DNA from: Chalara sp. BL73
Taxonomy: Eukaryota; Ascomycota; Leotiomycetes; Helotiales
DNA length: 64,000 nucleotides
Assembly (NCBI GenBank): GCA_918026815.1
Contig: CAKJVC010000069.1
Span: 186,001-250,000, forward strand
Reading direction: 5' to 3'
This document shows positions 11,230-22,376 of this stretch, piece by piece. Below the pieces are notes generated by a model, which worked only from the letters and a program-made list of their open reading frames with translations, did not search any database and had not been told where the DNA came from. Made by a program: the position numbers and the translations under genes. Positions within the stretch are counted from its first letter, which is position 1, and every line of letters begins with the position of its first letter.

Positions 11230-12496
11230 TCATCCTTCATGCAGTGCCTTGAACCCAGCCAGGATCAGGCTTCTTGGGCCAGGTGGCGCATCAGCGGTGC
11301 CAGTCCAGTAAAATAACCCCTGCTGTTGTCAAACGAACTGAAATCATTGAGTGAAGACGAGACAGCCACTTACTCCAAGGCCTTTCTCCTTACAATACCC
11401 AGCTTTGATCCTAACTGTTTCTGGATTATCGTAAGTGACAAACCCTCCGTCACCACCTACGCAGAAGGCTGCGCCAACCCTCGAATCTACGATCTCCTCC
11501 GCCCCAGCACGAGGCAGCACCTTGTATTCAAACGTCCCTTCTTCTCCACCATGCCCAGAGTATGCCTGACCCGGACCATCTGCTCCCAAGAAGCTTCTTC
11601 CGTAAGCGGGAATCCCTAACAATATTTTCTTAGCAGGAAAGCCTCTCGCAATCAGGTAGTCCACTGCAGCACTTCCAGATGGCTCGCCTGGCACCGCTGG
11701 GAAGAGCTGTGCATGGTGGCCAGCAACGTTAGTCCAGGATCCAGTGAAGTCATATGCCATGAGGTTCACGAAGCTGAGATAATCCTTTGCTTTGTAGAGA
11801 TCAATGTGTTGCAGTGCCCAGGCGCCAGCCGGAAGCGCCGCGCTGAGCAGATAGCTATCATCTGGAAGGTGAAGTCGAACTGCTGCGAGGAGGGAGAGGA
11901 AGTCGCGACCTTGCCCTGCATCCGTCGGATGTTCCCAATCAACTATATATATGTTAGTGCTCAGGCTTACACGGAAATGGGATACCGACTGTCAATGCCA
12001 TCGAAGCCCGATGCGTCGACCAGTCCTTTTGCAGAGCGTCCAAAATTATCTCTAGTAGCAGCTGTGGCTGCCACAGTTGCGAAGTTTTGGCTTGCCGCAC
12101 CGCCTCCTACGGAGAGAATCAATTTGAGATGTGGATGTGTCTCTTTCAAGCGCATGAAAGATCCTAAACATCCTACAGCATCATCGACTCTCATCTGCGC
12201 ATCTGCCCATTCATCGCTCAACTATCCGCTTGCTTAGCACATATCCACCTTGAAAGTGTTCTGAAACTAACGAATATTCGCCCATCAGTGGCGACATGAG
12301 TGAAAGCGTAGAAGACATGGCTGATGCAGTTGTAGTTCATGGAAGCCGGTGTGTCGCCTCGATACACTCTGTAGTTTGGGTAATACACAGCGTTCTTGAT
12401 TATGAGATTATCGATGCTTTGGTCTATCGACGGTTGCGACGGCCGCCGGATCGGATTGTTACGTCCGGGTGGAGGAACAGGTCCATAGGAGGCCAT
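11230..12496 (-). CDS. GH18 chitinase
   Basis: Family 18 chitinase hydrolysing beta-1,4-GlcNAc polymers by substrate-assisted catalysis. Four exons join in frame: 12496-12272, 12221-11990, 11942-11374 and 11319-11230 (371 aa). The acceptor of the last exon could also be 3 nt upstream, adding one Gln. Landmarks are NAVYYPNYRVYRG (first strand), LILSVGGG, the catalytic motif DGIDIDWEHP split exactly by intron 2 (Glu is the acid/base), YDFTGSW and ILLGIPAYGRSF, and the final barrel strand GLFYWTGTADAPPG. The ATG at 12496 gives MASYGPVPPPGRNN, with no signal peptide, so it may be intracellular or secreted by an unconventional route. The three internal introns have good branch sites such as CACTAAC. 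Confidence 0.92.
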
Positions 12497-15391
12497 TTCT
12501 AGCACTTGCCGTCAAGATTGGGTAGGCAGTCCTAGTTGCGGATAATATGCTTCTCCTATGGCTGAGGAAAGGTAAGATGGGAGGTATGTTTCATAGGATT
12601 TTGTGGAATTTGAACGACGTGGTATTGCGTGTAGTGGCGGCTTTCCTGGCTTCACTAGCCTGGATTCACCCACGCGCCGGTACGAAGCAGAGCAAAATAA
12701 GAAAGATCTGGAGATGAGCGGATACCGCTGGACTGGGACAATGGGAATTTGTGAAGGAGTGTATAGTTCCCACTGCATCGTTTGGATGGATAGAGAGATT
12801 TGGCGTAGATCTTCCAGAGTGGTCAGGTGTGGTAGCATCCACAGCTGTCCTTTCTTTCTAAAAGTGGATTTCGTCGAGAGGATGTGTGGGGAAGATTTAA
12901 TGGGAAAGAACGAGTCCAGAGGAAAGTCTTCAGCTTAAGAGACAGCGGCTACACTACTTAGGCGGCGCGCCCAAAAAGGCCACTCTCAGATCAAACAATT
13001 ATATAAGTGGCTTTCCTTTGAGTTCGTTCCTATCTTTACATCTGCATGGGTTCGGTACGATGTTCCTGGTTGAGCCATGTGGTAGATTTTCCGTGCAGTA
13101 GACCAGGCTTGCTTCAGCATATTTGGGATATGATTCCCGTCGAAGGCTCCCATGTGCAGGTTTGGACCCCTTCTTCAACAGATCCGCATCACACAGACGT
13201 GATCGAGAGTAGCGGTAGAAGACACACGGAAGGCTGGCCTATCGAAAATGGAAATGTGGACTAATCGTGGCTGGCATGGTTAGGGACAGCGTCTTCGGCC
13301 GGCTTGGGGAAAACCATGCATTAGCACGACGCGCTCATGCAGTTCTAGGTGGAGTGGAGAGCTAGCAGTTGTATCGGCTAAATGTCAGCCAGATCGTCGA
13401 TAGAATTCCCAAGGGTGGAGGCCAGACCGTCCACATATTAGACTTCTGGCGGTTCCGTCGGAGATCCGCTCATCGTAGACGTTGATAATGAGAATCATGA
13501 AAAGCCACCATGGGAGGAGAAGAGCGGGTGGCTGACTCGTTGAGTAGAGACGGTCGGCTAGATCAAGGCATCTGCATGGGACGCCTCGGCCTGACGATGA
13601 ACAAGTGCTTACCACACATATAATTAGCTGCAGTCAGTCCTTTGAGACTCTCGGTAGAATAATATCTATGAAAGTCTGAACGTCATCGACGTTGACTCCA
13701 TCCAGGCGTTTGACAGCTGACAGCGGCAGGAGGCGCACCAAATAAACTCTATCTTCCCGTTCCAGAATTGATGTGATGGTTGCATTGGGCCGGAATCGGT
13801 AAGAGAGGTTGTCCATCGTGCCATGAGTGGTACCTATGCCAGCTGGCAATAATATAACTCGGAAGCATTGAGCAGATGACTAATAAACGGGTTATAGATG
13901 CTGTGGAATAGCTCGGATGCACTTCAAGGATGTTGAATCAGAAGAGGCTGGGGTAATCCATCGTCTCGAGACCGCCCGCCTCGCAATACTTGCCGAGAGT
14001 CAGTCTGTGGCATAGAGGAAAGGTATTCTGTGTCGGTTGGTTTTTGATACAGGGTCGATGACATCGCTAGATCTGATCGAGGTTGAAAAGTGGTTGGCTG
14101 GTTGACGTGCATGTTCTAAGGTTACCTAGTGACTTGCAGCAATGATTTACTGCTTACCCCTAATTCGTTTTGTCGGAGGAAACATTGCCGACAACACGGC
14201 CGTTTTCCGAGGTATCCTACAGCAGAAATCTAGTCCATGCCCTTTTCACGAAGGTTTGCTTTCTCAGCCATCAAAACTGCCACATTTAAATATAACAATC
14301 TAGCCACACGGTCGTCGGCCAGCACGACCTAGAGGCTCACGGATGTGCTGAAGCACAGGAAACTCTTGAGCCATCATCACCCAAACTATCTGTTGAGTCC
14401 AGGGAATAAGTTCCAAAGCCGTAGCAGCGGACCTCTTACTACTGCAGCTTACCGATGCATTAGGCGCTGAAACAGTTCTTGATACGTGGGCAGCCTTCAT
14501 TCAACCTAGTAGTCAATCATTTGACGTCCCGCACTTGAAGGACACGATAGACCCACAGAACGCCGTTATGCTTCTCATTGGCAACACACCAGATCTTCGG
14601 GATACCCGTTTCTCGGGAGGCGCTGGAGGAGAGATAAACGTGACTGCGATTAATCTATGATGCGGTCGTGGACATGACGGCAAGAAGAAAAGGGCTCCTG
14701 AGCGCCAAAGATCATTGGGTACAGCCAACCGAATTTCTACCACCTTCGGGATTCATCCTACGTGATATTTGAACTCTCAAGTTCAAATATGACAACTGAT
14801 AAGTTTAAAAATACTATTGCCTCCTCTTCCCACATTCGTTCTCTCCTCACCGCCATAAGCTACCACCAGCCAACGGGCATTACCAAATTTGCATACATTA
14901 AGAACGAAATGATATTAACATAAGTACATGGATCTACAGTCACTTGACCTTGTGCCACCTCATCTAGCGTGATTTTCTGTCCTGGTCGGGTTCTTCTGGC
15001 ACTTGTGCAGTATTGGAGGTGACTTGAACATATCAAAGCCCGTGCGTCGAGGATCTGTGCCCCACAACTGCATGAGCACGTTGTATTGCGGCGGACAAAA
15101 GATCTTATCACAACGGTTTTAAGGCACGTCACCGATCGATCATATCCTGCAAAGAGAGGCATCAAAAGTTAGGAAGCGTTCCGGGTTGAGATTCATGATC
15201 CCCCGATTTATGACTAATAAGACGGCTTTCCCAAAACGGTCTAGTACAAGGCTGAGAAGCCGACCCAGGGCAACCTCCCGGTTATCGCATTTAGACAACC
15301 TCATGATAAAGATTCCGCGCAATACCTTACCGGTTCTCCAGAAGCTCAGCTTACAAGAGAGGTTGTGAGAAGCGCCACACCCTCGCTCAAA
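12497..15391. other. 2.9-kb gene-poor region
   Basis: No gene can be supported here. Several minus-strand open frames of 60-100 codons (for example 13634-13849 and 13385-13615) have protein-like composition in places, so a degraded or multi-intron gene is possible, but I could not assemble one with splice sites or recognise a domain. The first 400 bp are the chitinase promoter and the last few hundred hold the yth1 promoter. Confidence 0.35.
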
Positions 15392-16252
15392 ATGGGAGAC
15401 ATTACCATGTCGGCAGATCAACCCATTGTTTCGTTTGGCCCTGATCCCTCAGACCTCGCGCGCCAGATTCTCTCTCACCAAGCTCCCCAATACACCTTCT
15501 CCTTCACCCCCTTCCTGCTCAAAACTCACCGCCTCGGCATCTCACCAAATCGGCCAACATGCAAAGCCTTTGTGCAAGGGCATTGTCCGCTCGGCAACGC
15601 CTGCCCTGACAAACACCCTCCGTCTTCGAGCAATAACAATTTTCAGAATCTGGTATGTAAGCATTGGCTCCGAGGATTGTGTAAGAAAGGGGAGGGGTGC
15701 GAGTTCTTACACGAGTATAACTTGAGAGGCATGCCGGATTGCTCGAGTTGGGTGAAGATGGGCTACTGTATTAATGGAGGTTTGTCTATCCTTATCAACT
15801 GAGATTGCATTGTAGAAAGGTCGCTAATTGGAATAGATGAGTGCTTATACCTACATACCGACCCTGAAACAAGAGTAGGTGCATGTCCACACTACGTCCG
15901 CGGATTTTGTCCGCTTGGTCCCCGATGCGCCAAGCGCCACCTACGAAGAACACTTTGCCCATTCTACCTTTGCGGTTTTTGTCCCGATGGACCGAATTGC
16001 AAAAATGCGCACCCGCGATTCCCGTCAGACGAGAAGCTAGGCAAGCCGCAGGTTAAGATTGAGAAGACACAGGAAGAGAAAGAGGAAGAGCAGAGGATAT
16101 TGAATGAGAAGATGGCGATGGAGGAGGAGAGAGAACGAGAGAAGTGGTTGGCGCAGACTGGTGGAGATCCCGCTGCGAGAGGAAGAGGGCGGTGGATAGG
16201 ACGTGCTTCAAGAGGGCAGCAGAGGAGTCAGAGAGGAAGGGGACATTACTAG
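15392..16252 (+). CDS. yth1: Yth1, CPSF30-type mRNA 3'-end-processing zinc-finger protein
   Basis: CCCH zinc-finger RNA-binding subunit of the cleavage and polyadenylation factor, which contacts the poly(A) signal and partners with Cft1. Exons 15392-15779 and 15837-16252 join (phase 1) to give 267 aa. Five CCCH fingers are visible in order: [58 protein letters not shown] (split by the intron), [19 protein letters not shown] and [19 protein letters not shown]. The tail is charged ([12 protein letters not shown]) and ends in an Arg/Gly-rich segment. The upstream segment [13 protein letters not shown] is conserved in fungal Yth1. An alternative ATG 15 nt downstream (MSADQP) is possible. Cft1, a direct partner, lies at the left edge of the same window. 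Confidence 0.95.
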
Positions 16253-16743
16253 AGATATGGCTTAAGGATCGAAGTCGCCACTACTACCAGATACTCTACC
16301 ACGCTAGGTCGCCGTCAGGGAAACCTCCCTAATGGTATCCAACGTTAGCAGGAAGGGAGCTCTCTCATTAGTGCGAAAGGCACGCCGCTGCTGGAGTTAT
16401 CTTTGCAATAACGTACTAAGGTGGTCACTGACTTACTGTTGGCATTGTAACACCGCTAGGAGATGTAAGATGACAAAGTGACGAGGTGTCTGCAACGGCA
16501 CTGAGAGAAATCCAAGTGACTGAGCAAACAGATAAATTGTGAATGAAGAACAGGGCCTACAGGTATACTCTTTGTTTTCGGAAGTTGATTATATGAACCT
16601 AGTCTGTGTGTGACTAATTTAAGATTCTGTAGTGATTGGAGAGGGCTTCCCTGTGCCCTTATCCCGATTATTTCCCAGAGTGTAGATTTGTAACCTGCCC
16701 ATTCCCATTCCCATTCCAAGAACGCCTATGCCTGCCTGTTATC
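16253..16743. other. Convergent 3' intergenic region
   Basis: A gap of 491 bp between the stop codons of yth1 and the DUF1776 gene. It contains a CCCATTCC triplication near 16695 and no open frame I can support. Confidence 0.4.
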
Positions 16744-18318
16744 TTACGCTCGTTCTGGATATACATATCCGCTGGCCCCTAGGCCCTCGGGACTTGTCGG
16801 ACGGCTATTCCTTAACAGAGGGCTTCCAAGACCATCACTCGAGGACTCGTCTCCGTTTCCAAGTAGTCGGCCAAACATATGACTTGCGTCTTGAACGATC
16901 TCAACACTTCTTTGCCCCATTATCCATCCAACAAGGCCACTTGGCACCCACCGCCCTACAAACCCATAAATGCCAGCACCCATTCCCACCTTAATAGTAC
17001 GGGCTTTGCCAACATATATAGCATCGAAGACTGCATTGTTGAGTTCTCGAAGACTACTACCCTTTCCTACCCCACCTAAACCAGCGCTTAGGTTTACATA
17101 GTTGCGGCCATAAGTGGCTCTTGTGACATCATCCCATTTGAGCGTTTCTGCCCGCTGTGATTGAAAGGTGTGCTGGCTTTGACGGCCGTGAGGAGAGAAC
17201 GATGAGAAGTCGAAGGTACCAAGTTGTAGATGCGAGACTGGGATGTTTAGTGGCGACAGCTCTGAGCGTAGGACTGAAGTGAAGGATGACATAGCTGCGA
17301 CAAGCAAGGATTCAGGTGCATGGAACGCAGGGTTGAGAGATGGGATAATAGATGGTGTGAGGACGAGAACCGAGGGCTTTGGTGCAGGTTCCTTAGCATG
17401 GTGGTGTGGGTGCATGAGGGACAAAGAGGTGAGCAGAGGAAGAAACGCCTGTGTGGTGAGGATTGGCGTCAAGAGTCGAGTGTTCATGAGATCACTCAAT
17501 ATGGCGGGGGCTAAGGTCGCAATTGGGCTCGTTGGGTAGGTGAGATGGGGAATGATGACCAGAGACCGAAGAATCAGATGATGCGATTTTGCACCGGCAA
17601 ACGCGGCATGCGGTGTTTGTAGAAAAGCTGTGAAACGTTCAATTGAGGCCCTGGCACTTTCGGGCTAGATGGCGTTCATTAGCAGGTTATTCAGAGAGAT
17701 AAGAGGAGATTGGCTCACATCAACAATATCAATCATCAATGGCTTAACGTCTTGCCGCGATTCGTTCTGCACAATAATTTCATCCTCCACCGTATGGCAT
17801 ACAACATAAACTATATACCCTCTCCTCTCGAGATCCAGAGAAACAGACCGCACAAGAGGCTCGGAGGGAGAGCCTGCGACAACCACAACTTCTTGCCGAG
17901 CACCGTTACTTGCTTTCTTTGCGCGCCTCTTCTTTCTGTTTGGCGACTTCCGTTTCACAACATAATATGTGATCCCTCCGATGGAGACCACTATTATGGT
18001 GGTCAAAAACTTGTGATTCATAACCCATTCGTGTAGTCTAATAAAAGTTGACGTAGGCGTGGCGGACTCGACAAAAGTTCTGGGTCGAGGAGGGGGGCGA
18101 GGGCGAGCAGATTCTGGAATCCATGGCGAAGTCGATAATACTTCTCGTAATGTGTTTGATGCTTTCTCGAGGTGCTTATCAACATAATCAGCTACCTCAT
18201 TCGAGTATTTGCGAATATCATTTGGGACAGAAGCAAGCTAGCCCATGCATTAGTAAGTGATATATGCGTATAACATTCATCTTACGGTGTCAAGGAAGGT
18301 TGCGTCGTCCGCACTCAT
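16744..18318 (-). CDS. DUF1776 family protein (SDR-like, single N-terminal TM)
   Basis: Fungal DUF1776 protein, related to yeast Ynl181w and distantly to short-chain dehydrogenases; its reaction is not known. Three exons join in phase 0: 18318-18286 (MSADDATFLDT), 18237-17719 and 17664-16744, giving 490 aa. A membrane helix (FLTTIIVVSIGGITYYVV, about residues 87-105) follows a Pro-rich stretch and precedes a basic patch RKKRRAKK. The Rossmann-like beginning EVVVVAGSPSEPLVRSVSLD lacks the classical TGxxxGxG pattern. The motif SDLMNTRLLTPILTTQAFLP resembles the SDR helix that follows the nucleotide site. It probably sits in the ER or another endomembrane facing the cytosol; this is inference. 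It is divergent from the rtc1 gene. Confidence 0.87.
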
Positions 18319-18812
18319 GCTGCTGGCTATTATTTTATGCTATTCAGTGACGTTGGGCAAGCTCAAGGATAAACTGCAAAACGCAGTGACCTCGATGCGG
18401 GCAATGCGGGCGGGCGGGGCTCTTCCCGCTCTGCCTGACGCTGTAGATAATAATGGTTCTGCCATCCACAGAACTGTTTATCGTCTTCATCACGTACGTT
18501 CTAAATTCGGTGGAAATCATTTGGGCTGATAGACTGGGTCATCTACAAGGTAATTCATTCTTTTTATGCATAGCCCCTCTTTATCATGCGCTTCACAGAA
18601 TATTTAATCCGTCTCGAACAACTAGAAGAAACTCGTGTGATAAATGGGAGAAGGTGTATGCGCATCAAAACAGGGCGGTGAACGATGAGGTGAAGCTACC
18701 AGAAGTTCTGCCGCTGCCGACTTATGAGTATGGGGGCGAACAGTTTCATGCCTAGATCCAGGTCTAATGTGCTTGCATGTTGTGATGCCGTAATGGCGAA
18801 CTGTTTGCCAAT
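18319..18812. promoter_or_regulatory. Divergent promoter region, DUF1776 gene and rtc1
   Basis: These 494 bp separate two divergently transcribed genes and must contain both promoters. Open frames on the plus strand (18257-18755) have no ATG-supported family match. Confidence 0.4.
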
Positions 18813-21800
18813 ATGAACAAAGGCAAAATAATGCGAAAGTTGCTTGGACAACCTGTATCAACAAGAAACGAATCTGTCGATAGCAACACTCCCGTTTCAC
18901 CACAGCCCAGACCCGGCGCGTCCCCAAATATCATATTCAAGACCGGGACACCTGTTGCTTGTCTAGATCGCTCTCCGGATTCACAACGGGTCGTTATAGC
19001 AGGCCAGAAAATTTTCAAGACTTTGAGGCTTGATGGATCAACGATCGCTGAAGACGTGGACCTACGTTCCATAATTTCTTCTTATGCGACTGCTCATGAT
19101 CCCAGTGCTGCCACTGCAGACCTCCTCAATATCAGAGCAGTGAAATGGTCGCACCAGGCACTCGATACAACCATCATAACTGCGTGTGGAAATGGAAGGA
19201 TTACGCTCTATGACCTCAATCGGATTGGGGAGGGACTTGAGTATGTGCGCATCCACGAACATGCCCGCCAAGTGCATAAACTTGATATCAACCGATTCAA
19301 GGGCAATTGGCTGTTATCCGCAAGTCAAGATGGGACAATTAAAAGTTTTGATTTACGGACACCCGTAATGGGTCGAAATGGACCAACTTTCCGGCCATGG
19401 TACACGTACAAATGCAATGCAGATGCTGTCAGAGATGTCAAATGGTCCCCGACAGATGGGATGGAGTTTGCATGCTCTACCGACGCTGGAGTGGTTCAGA
19501 AATGGGACGTACGGAAGCCCACCGCACCAATCCTCAAGATTACGGCCCATCAATACGCCTGTCATGCGATAGATTGGCACCCAGATGGAGACCACCTTAT
19601 CAGTGGCGGCATCGATCAACACTGCCATGTTTGGAATGTTTCAAAGACCGCGGAAAGGGGACAGAAGCCTCGCTACTCGTTTACAACACCAGCTCCGGTT
19701 TCTGCTATCTCATGGCGTCCTGCAAATAAAGGCAGAGCAGCTCAGGTTGCGGTCTCTTATGATGATTCCAGGCTATCACGCATCGCGGCTGTACATTTAT
19801 GGGACTTAGCAAGACCAGGCATGCCATACAAGGAAATTGAGCGGTGGGATAGCTCACCGACTGGCATTCTCTGGACTCCTCGCGGCCTGTTATGGAGTGC
19901 TGACAGAGAAGGGAATTTTACGCAAACAGAGGTTGCATCAGTGCCACCACTTATAGACAGTCGTAGTCTCTCGACTTTTGCCTTCTCGCCAACGGGCGAT
20001 GTGCTGATGCTTTTGGACGAACGGCCTCCTCCGCCAAGACCTCGGCCATCTGTACATTCTCCAGACAGTGCAACGAACTATCATACGGCCAACAAATCTC
20101 AACTCGCAGGAAGTCGAAGTGATTCTGAGGACGATGGCGTTGGAAGTTTTTTGGGACCAAGGCAGTGGAAAAAAAAACGACACAAAGAGCAAACCCCGTT
20201 GATGAGTACCACCCCTCCGAACCATACGGGCATGGTGGACAGCAATGCCATGAACCTTGAAGATGCGGTGAATATCACAGGATTGTTCAAGCCTCGGCAG
20301 ACTATGGCGATAGGTCAAGCTCCATCTATAGCTAAGAAATCCACTTACCAGTATTTCTCAAATCGCTACTTGAGGCATATGATTAAAATGTCGGCCATGC
20401 AGACCGACATCTACGTGCCGGCTCCATTGCAGGAGAGAGTGGCTTCGACTGTGGAGTATTTTGCTAGAACGGCGGAGGGTGCTTCTCACTATCGGTTAGC
20501 TCAGACCTGGCGACTGCTTGGGTATACAATATGTCTCCTCTTGTCAAGACGTGCAAGTTATCACCGTCAATATCGACTCGCAATGGGGAAATCTCTGACA
20601 ACCCTCGAGGCCCCGAAAGACTCCAAGGAATCTCCATCGCCATCTCCAACTCCCACTTCTAGGAACCAAGGGGAGGAAACGCCTCGGAGATTCCCAAGAG
20701 CGAGCTCGCCATATGAATCCCCTTTACATCCAGCCACGAAGACCTTTGTTAACGGAGAATCGGAGAGCACCTCTAATGTTGCAACACCATTAGTGCGTCC
20801 TGTCCGTGACCCCGTTGTTCTTGAAGCACGGAGGTCCATGTATGAACCGTTGCCAATTGAAGATGATGTTCTCAGCCTTCCAGAAGCGGCACATTCGAAT
20901 GGATCGGAACCTATTACGGTAGGATCAGAAAGTCAAACTTCTGATCAGGCCACATCAAGCATGGAAGGATACGACTTTTATGGCATGGAATCCTTCACTC
21001 CTGCAATTGACTTCGTAGCACCTCCCAAAAGAGTTCCTCTTCGACTGGAGTATTCGGAAAATAGCGAGATCGCTAAGCGAATGCAGCCTAAACGGCATAA
21101 TTCCGGAGAAAGCTTCGCAATGTTCTCAACCTCTGGGGATTCACAGCCAGGCAAATTCATGAACTCGTCTGACAGCGATGGTCAAGGCAGGAATGACTCA
21201 TTCTCGTTACGAGAAAGAGTGTCGACCTGGGAAAACAGCTACTCCATGCAAGCTGATCATCGCGCGAGTATTGATTCGGGTGCCCCCACGATGTCCACAG
21301 ATAGCTCAGGCGAGAACTATGCTCCAAGTTCCTTTCATGCACATCGCTCATCTCCAAAAGATGCGCCGAGGACTGCACCAACACCTCCTATTTTTCGCAT
21401 CCAGGAGGCTTCATTTCGATCAACAGCCAAGAATCAGCGAGCACCAGGCGATGTGGAGGAATCGATCAGTCCTTGGTCTGCATCACCCTCTATTGATCCT
21501 AATATAATCGAGAGCGATTTCTTGCCATGGCCAAATGATCCTGAGTTTCTCATGTCTCCCCTGGATCCCACGACGCTTGTTCAGCGATCCATTACATTCG
21601 AGGCTCAAACCGGCGCGCTAAATGCGTCTGCCATGATACTACTATTTCGGCCTCTTCTCCCGGACGGTGCCATAGACGATATTCAAGCCTCGGCCATTCT
21701 TGCACAATACCACAGTCGTCTCCAAAACATGCGGCTCTTCACCGAAGCATCGATGTTACGTAATCTCTGTGTCCCCAAATATCCCAACGTCTTCGCCATG

Positions 21801-22376
21801 GCACAAGAACAAGTGAACGTTGGGTATTTCTGCACAGACTGCCGCAAACCCCTGGAGAACGATCCCACGATTCCTGACTCCCATTGGCGATGTCCCCGCT
21901 GCCAGCAATCCACCAACGGCTGTGTCGTTTGCCTACAGCGGCATACAGATGACCTCGACTTTGAGGATGCGAATCCGATCGACAACGTTCTCTGGTGGCA
22001 CTGTCCAGGCTGCGGCCACGGCGGTCATACTATGTGCATGGCAGCGTGGCATGAAGGCGCAGGTGATGAAGACGGAGCGACGCACTCAGGCGGCAGTTGT
22101 CCTCTGGAGGGCTGTTTGCACCCGTGTTTGCCGGGCTCCTGGCGTGACACCCGAGCAGAAGAGAAGAAGGCGGCGAAGCAAAAAGAATTAGACTTCATGG
22201 TGAGAGAAAATGCAAGACAGGCTAGTAATAGAGGGGGGAGGGGAGTGAGGCGCGATGCGAGAGAGGTTGCACAGAGTAAGGCGGTCGAAGGGGTCCGCGT
22301 TGCATTGGGGATCTCGGGGCTAGAGAGGAAGAAGAGCGTAAAGATTATTACCCCTGGTGAAGCAGGACCTGCGTAG
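18813..22376 (+). CDS. rtc1: Rtc1/WDR24-type SEACAT (GATOR2) subunit
   Basis: WD40 plus RING-like subunit of the vacuole-associated SEA/GATOR2 complex that relieves inhibition of TORC1 in response to amino acids. A single exon from the ATG at 18813 gives 1,187 aa. The N-terminal propeller (about residues 40-400) shows repeats ending ITLYDL, IKSFDLR, VQKWDVRK and CHVWNVS. A long Ser/Pro-rich disordered middle (about 420-1000) includes SPSPTPTS. The C-terminal zinc module (about 1004-1105) has CTDCRKPL, WRCPRCQQS, CVVCLQRH, WHCPGCGHGGHTMCMAAWHE and CPLEGC, the cysteine/histidine arrangement of WDR24-class proteins. A lysine-rich tail follows. It converges on the XLF gene. Mtc5/WDR59 is the main alternative among WD40-RING SEA proteins; the N-terminal repeats fit Rtc1 better. 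Confidence 0.9.
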   Translation: MNKGKIMRKLLGQPVSTRNESVDSNTPVSPQPRPGASPNIIFKTGTPVACLDRSPDSQRVVIAGQKIFKTLRLDGSTIAEDVDLRSIISSYATAHDPSAATADLLNIRAVKWSHQALDTTIITACGNGRITLYDLNRIGEGLEYVRIHEHARQVHKLDINRFKGNWLLSASQDGTIKSFDLRTPVMGRNGPTFRPWYTYKCNADAVRDVKWSPTDGMEFACSTDAGVVQKWDVRKPTAPILKITAHQYACHAIDWHPDGDHLISGGIDQHCHVWNVSKTAERGQKPRYSFTTPAPVSAISWRPANKGRAAQVAVSYDDSRLSRIAAVHLWDLARPGMPYKEIERWDSSPTGILWTPRGLLWSADREGNFTQTEVASVPPLIDSRSLSTFAFSPTGDVLMLLDERPPPPRPRPSVHSPDSATNYHTANKSQLAGSRSDSEDDGVGSFLGPRQWKKKRHKEQTPLMSTTPPNHTGMVDSNAMNLEDAVNITGLFKPRQTMAIGQAPSIAKKSTYQYFSNRYLRHMIKMSAMQTDIYVPAPLQERVASTVEYFARTAEGASHYRLAQTWRLLGYTICLLLSRRASYHRQYRLAMGKSLTTLEAPKDSKESPSPSPTPTSRNQGEETPRRFPRASSPYESPLHPATKTFVNGESESTSNVATPLVRPVRDPVVLEARRSMYEPLPIEDDVLSLPEAAHSNGSEPITVGSESQTSDQATSSMEGYDFYGMESFTPAIDFVAPPKRVPLRLEYSENSEIAKRMQPKRHNSGESFAMFSTSGDSQPGKFMNSSDSDGQGRNDSFSLRERVSTWENSYSMQADHRASIDSGAPTMSTDSSGENYAPSSFHAHRSSPKDAPRTAPTPPIFRIQEASFRSTAKNQRAPGDVEESISPWSASPSIDPNIIESDFLPWPNDPEFLMSPLDPTTLVQRSITFEAQTGALNASAMILLFRPLLPDGAIDDIQASAILAQYHSRLQNMRLFTEASMLRNLCVPKYPNVFAMAQEQVNVGYFCTDCRKPLENDPTIPDSHWRCPRCQQSTNGCVVCLQRHTDDLDFEDANPIDNVLWWHCPGCGHGGHTMCMAAWHEGAGDEDGATHSGGSCPLEGCLHPCLPGSWRDTRAEEKKAAKQKELDFMVRENARQASNRGGRGVRRDAREVAQSKAVEGVRVALGISGLERKKSVKIITPGEAGPA

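Noticed and set aside
6320..12496. Secondary-metabolite or dedicated wall-degradation cluster
   Set aside because: Only three hydrolase genes lie near each other, with no PKS, NRPS, P450, transporter or regulator, so co-location is weak evidence for a pathway.
12603..12938. 111-codon plus-strand frame upstream of the chitinase
   Set aside because: In the divergent promoter side of the chitinase; no domain, and opposite-strand frames are equally long.
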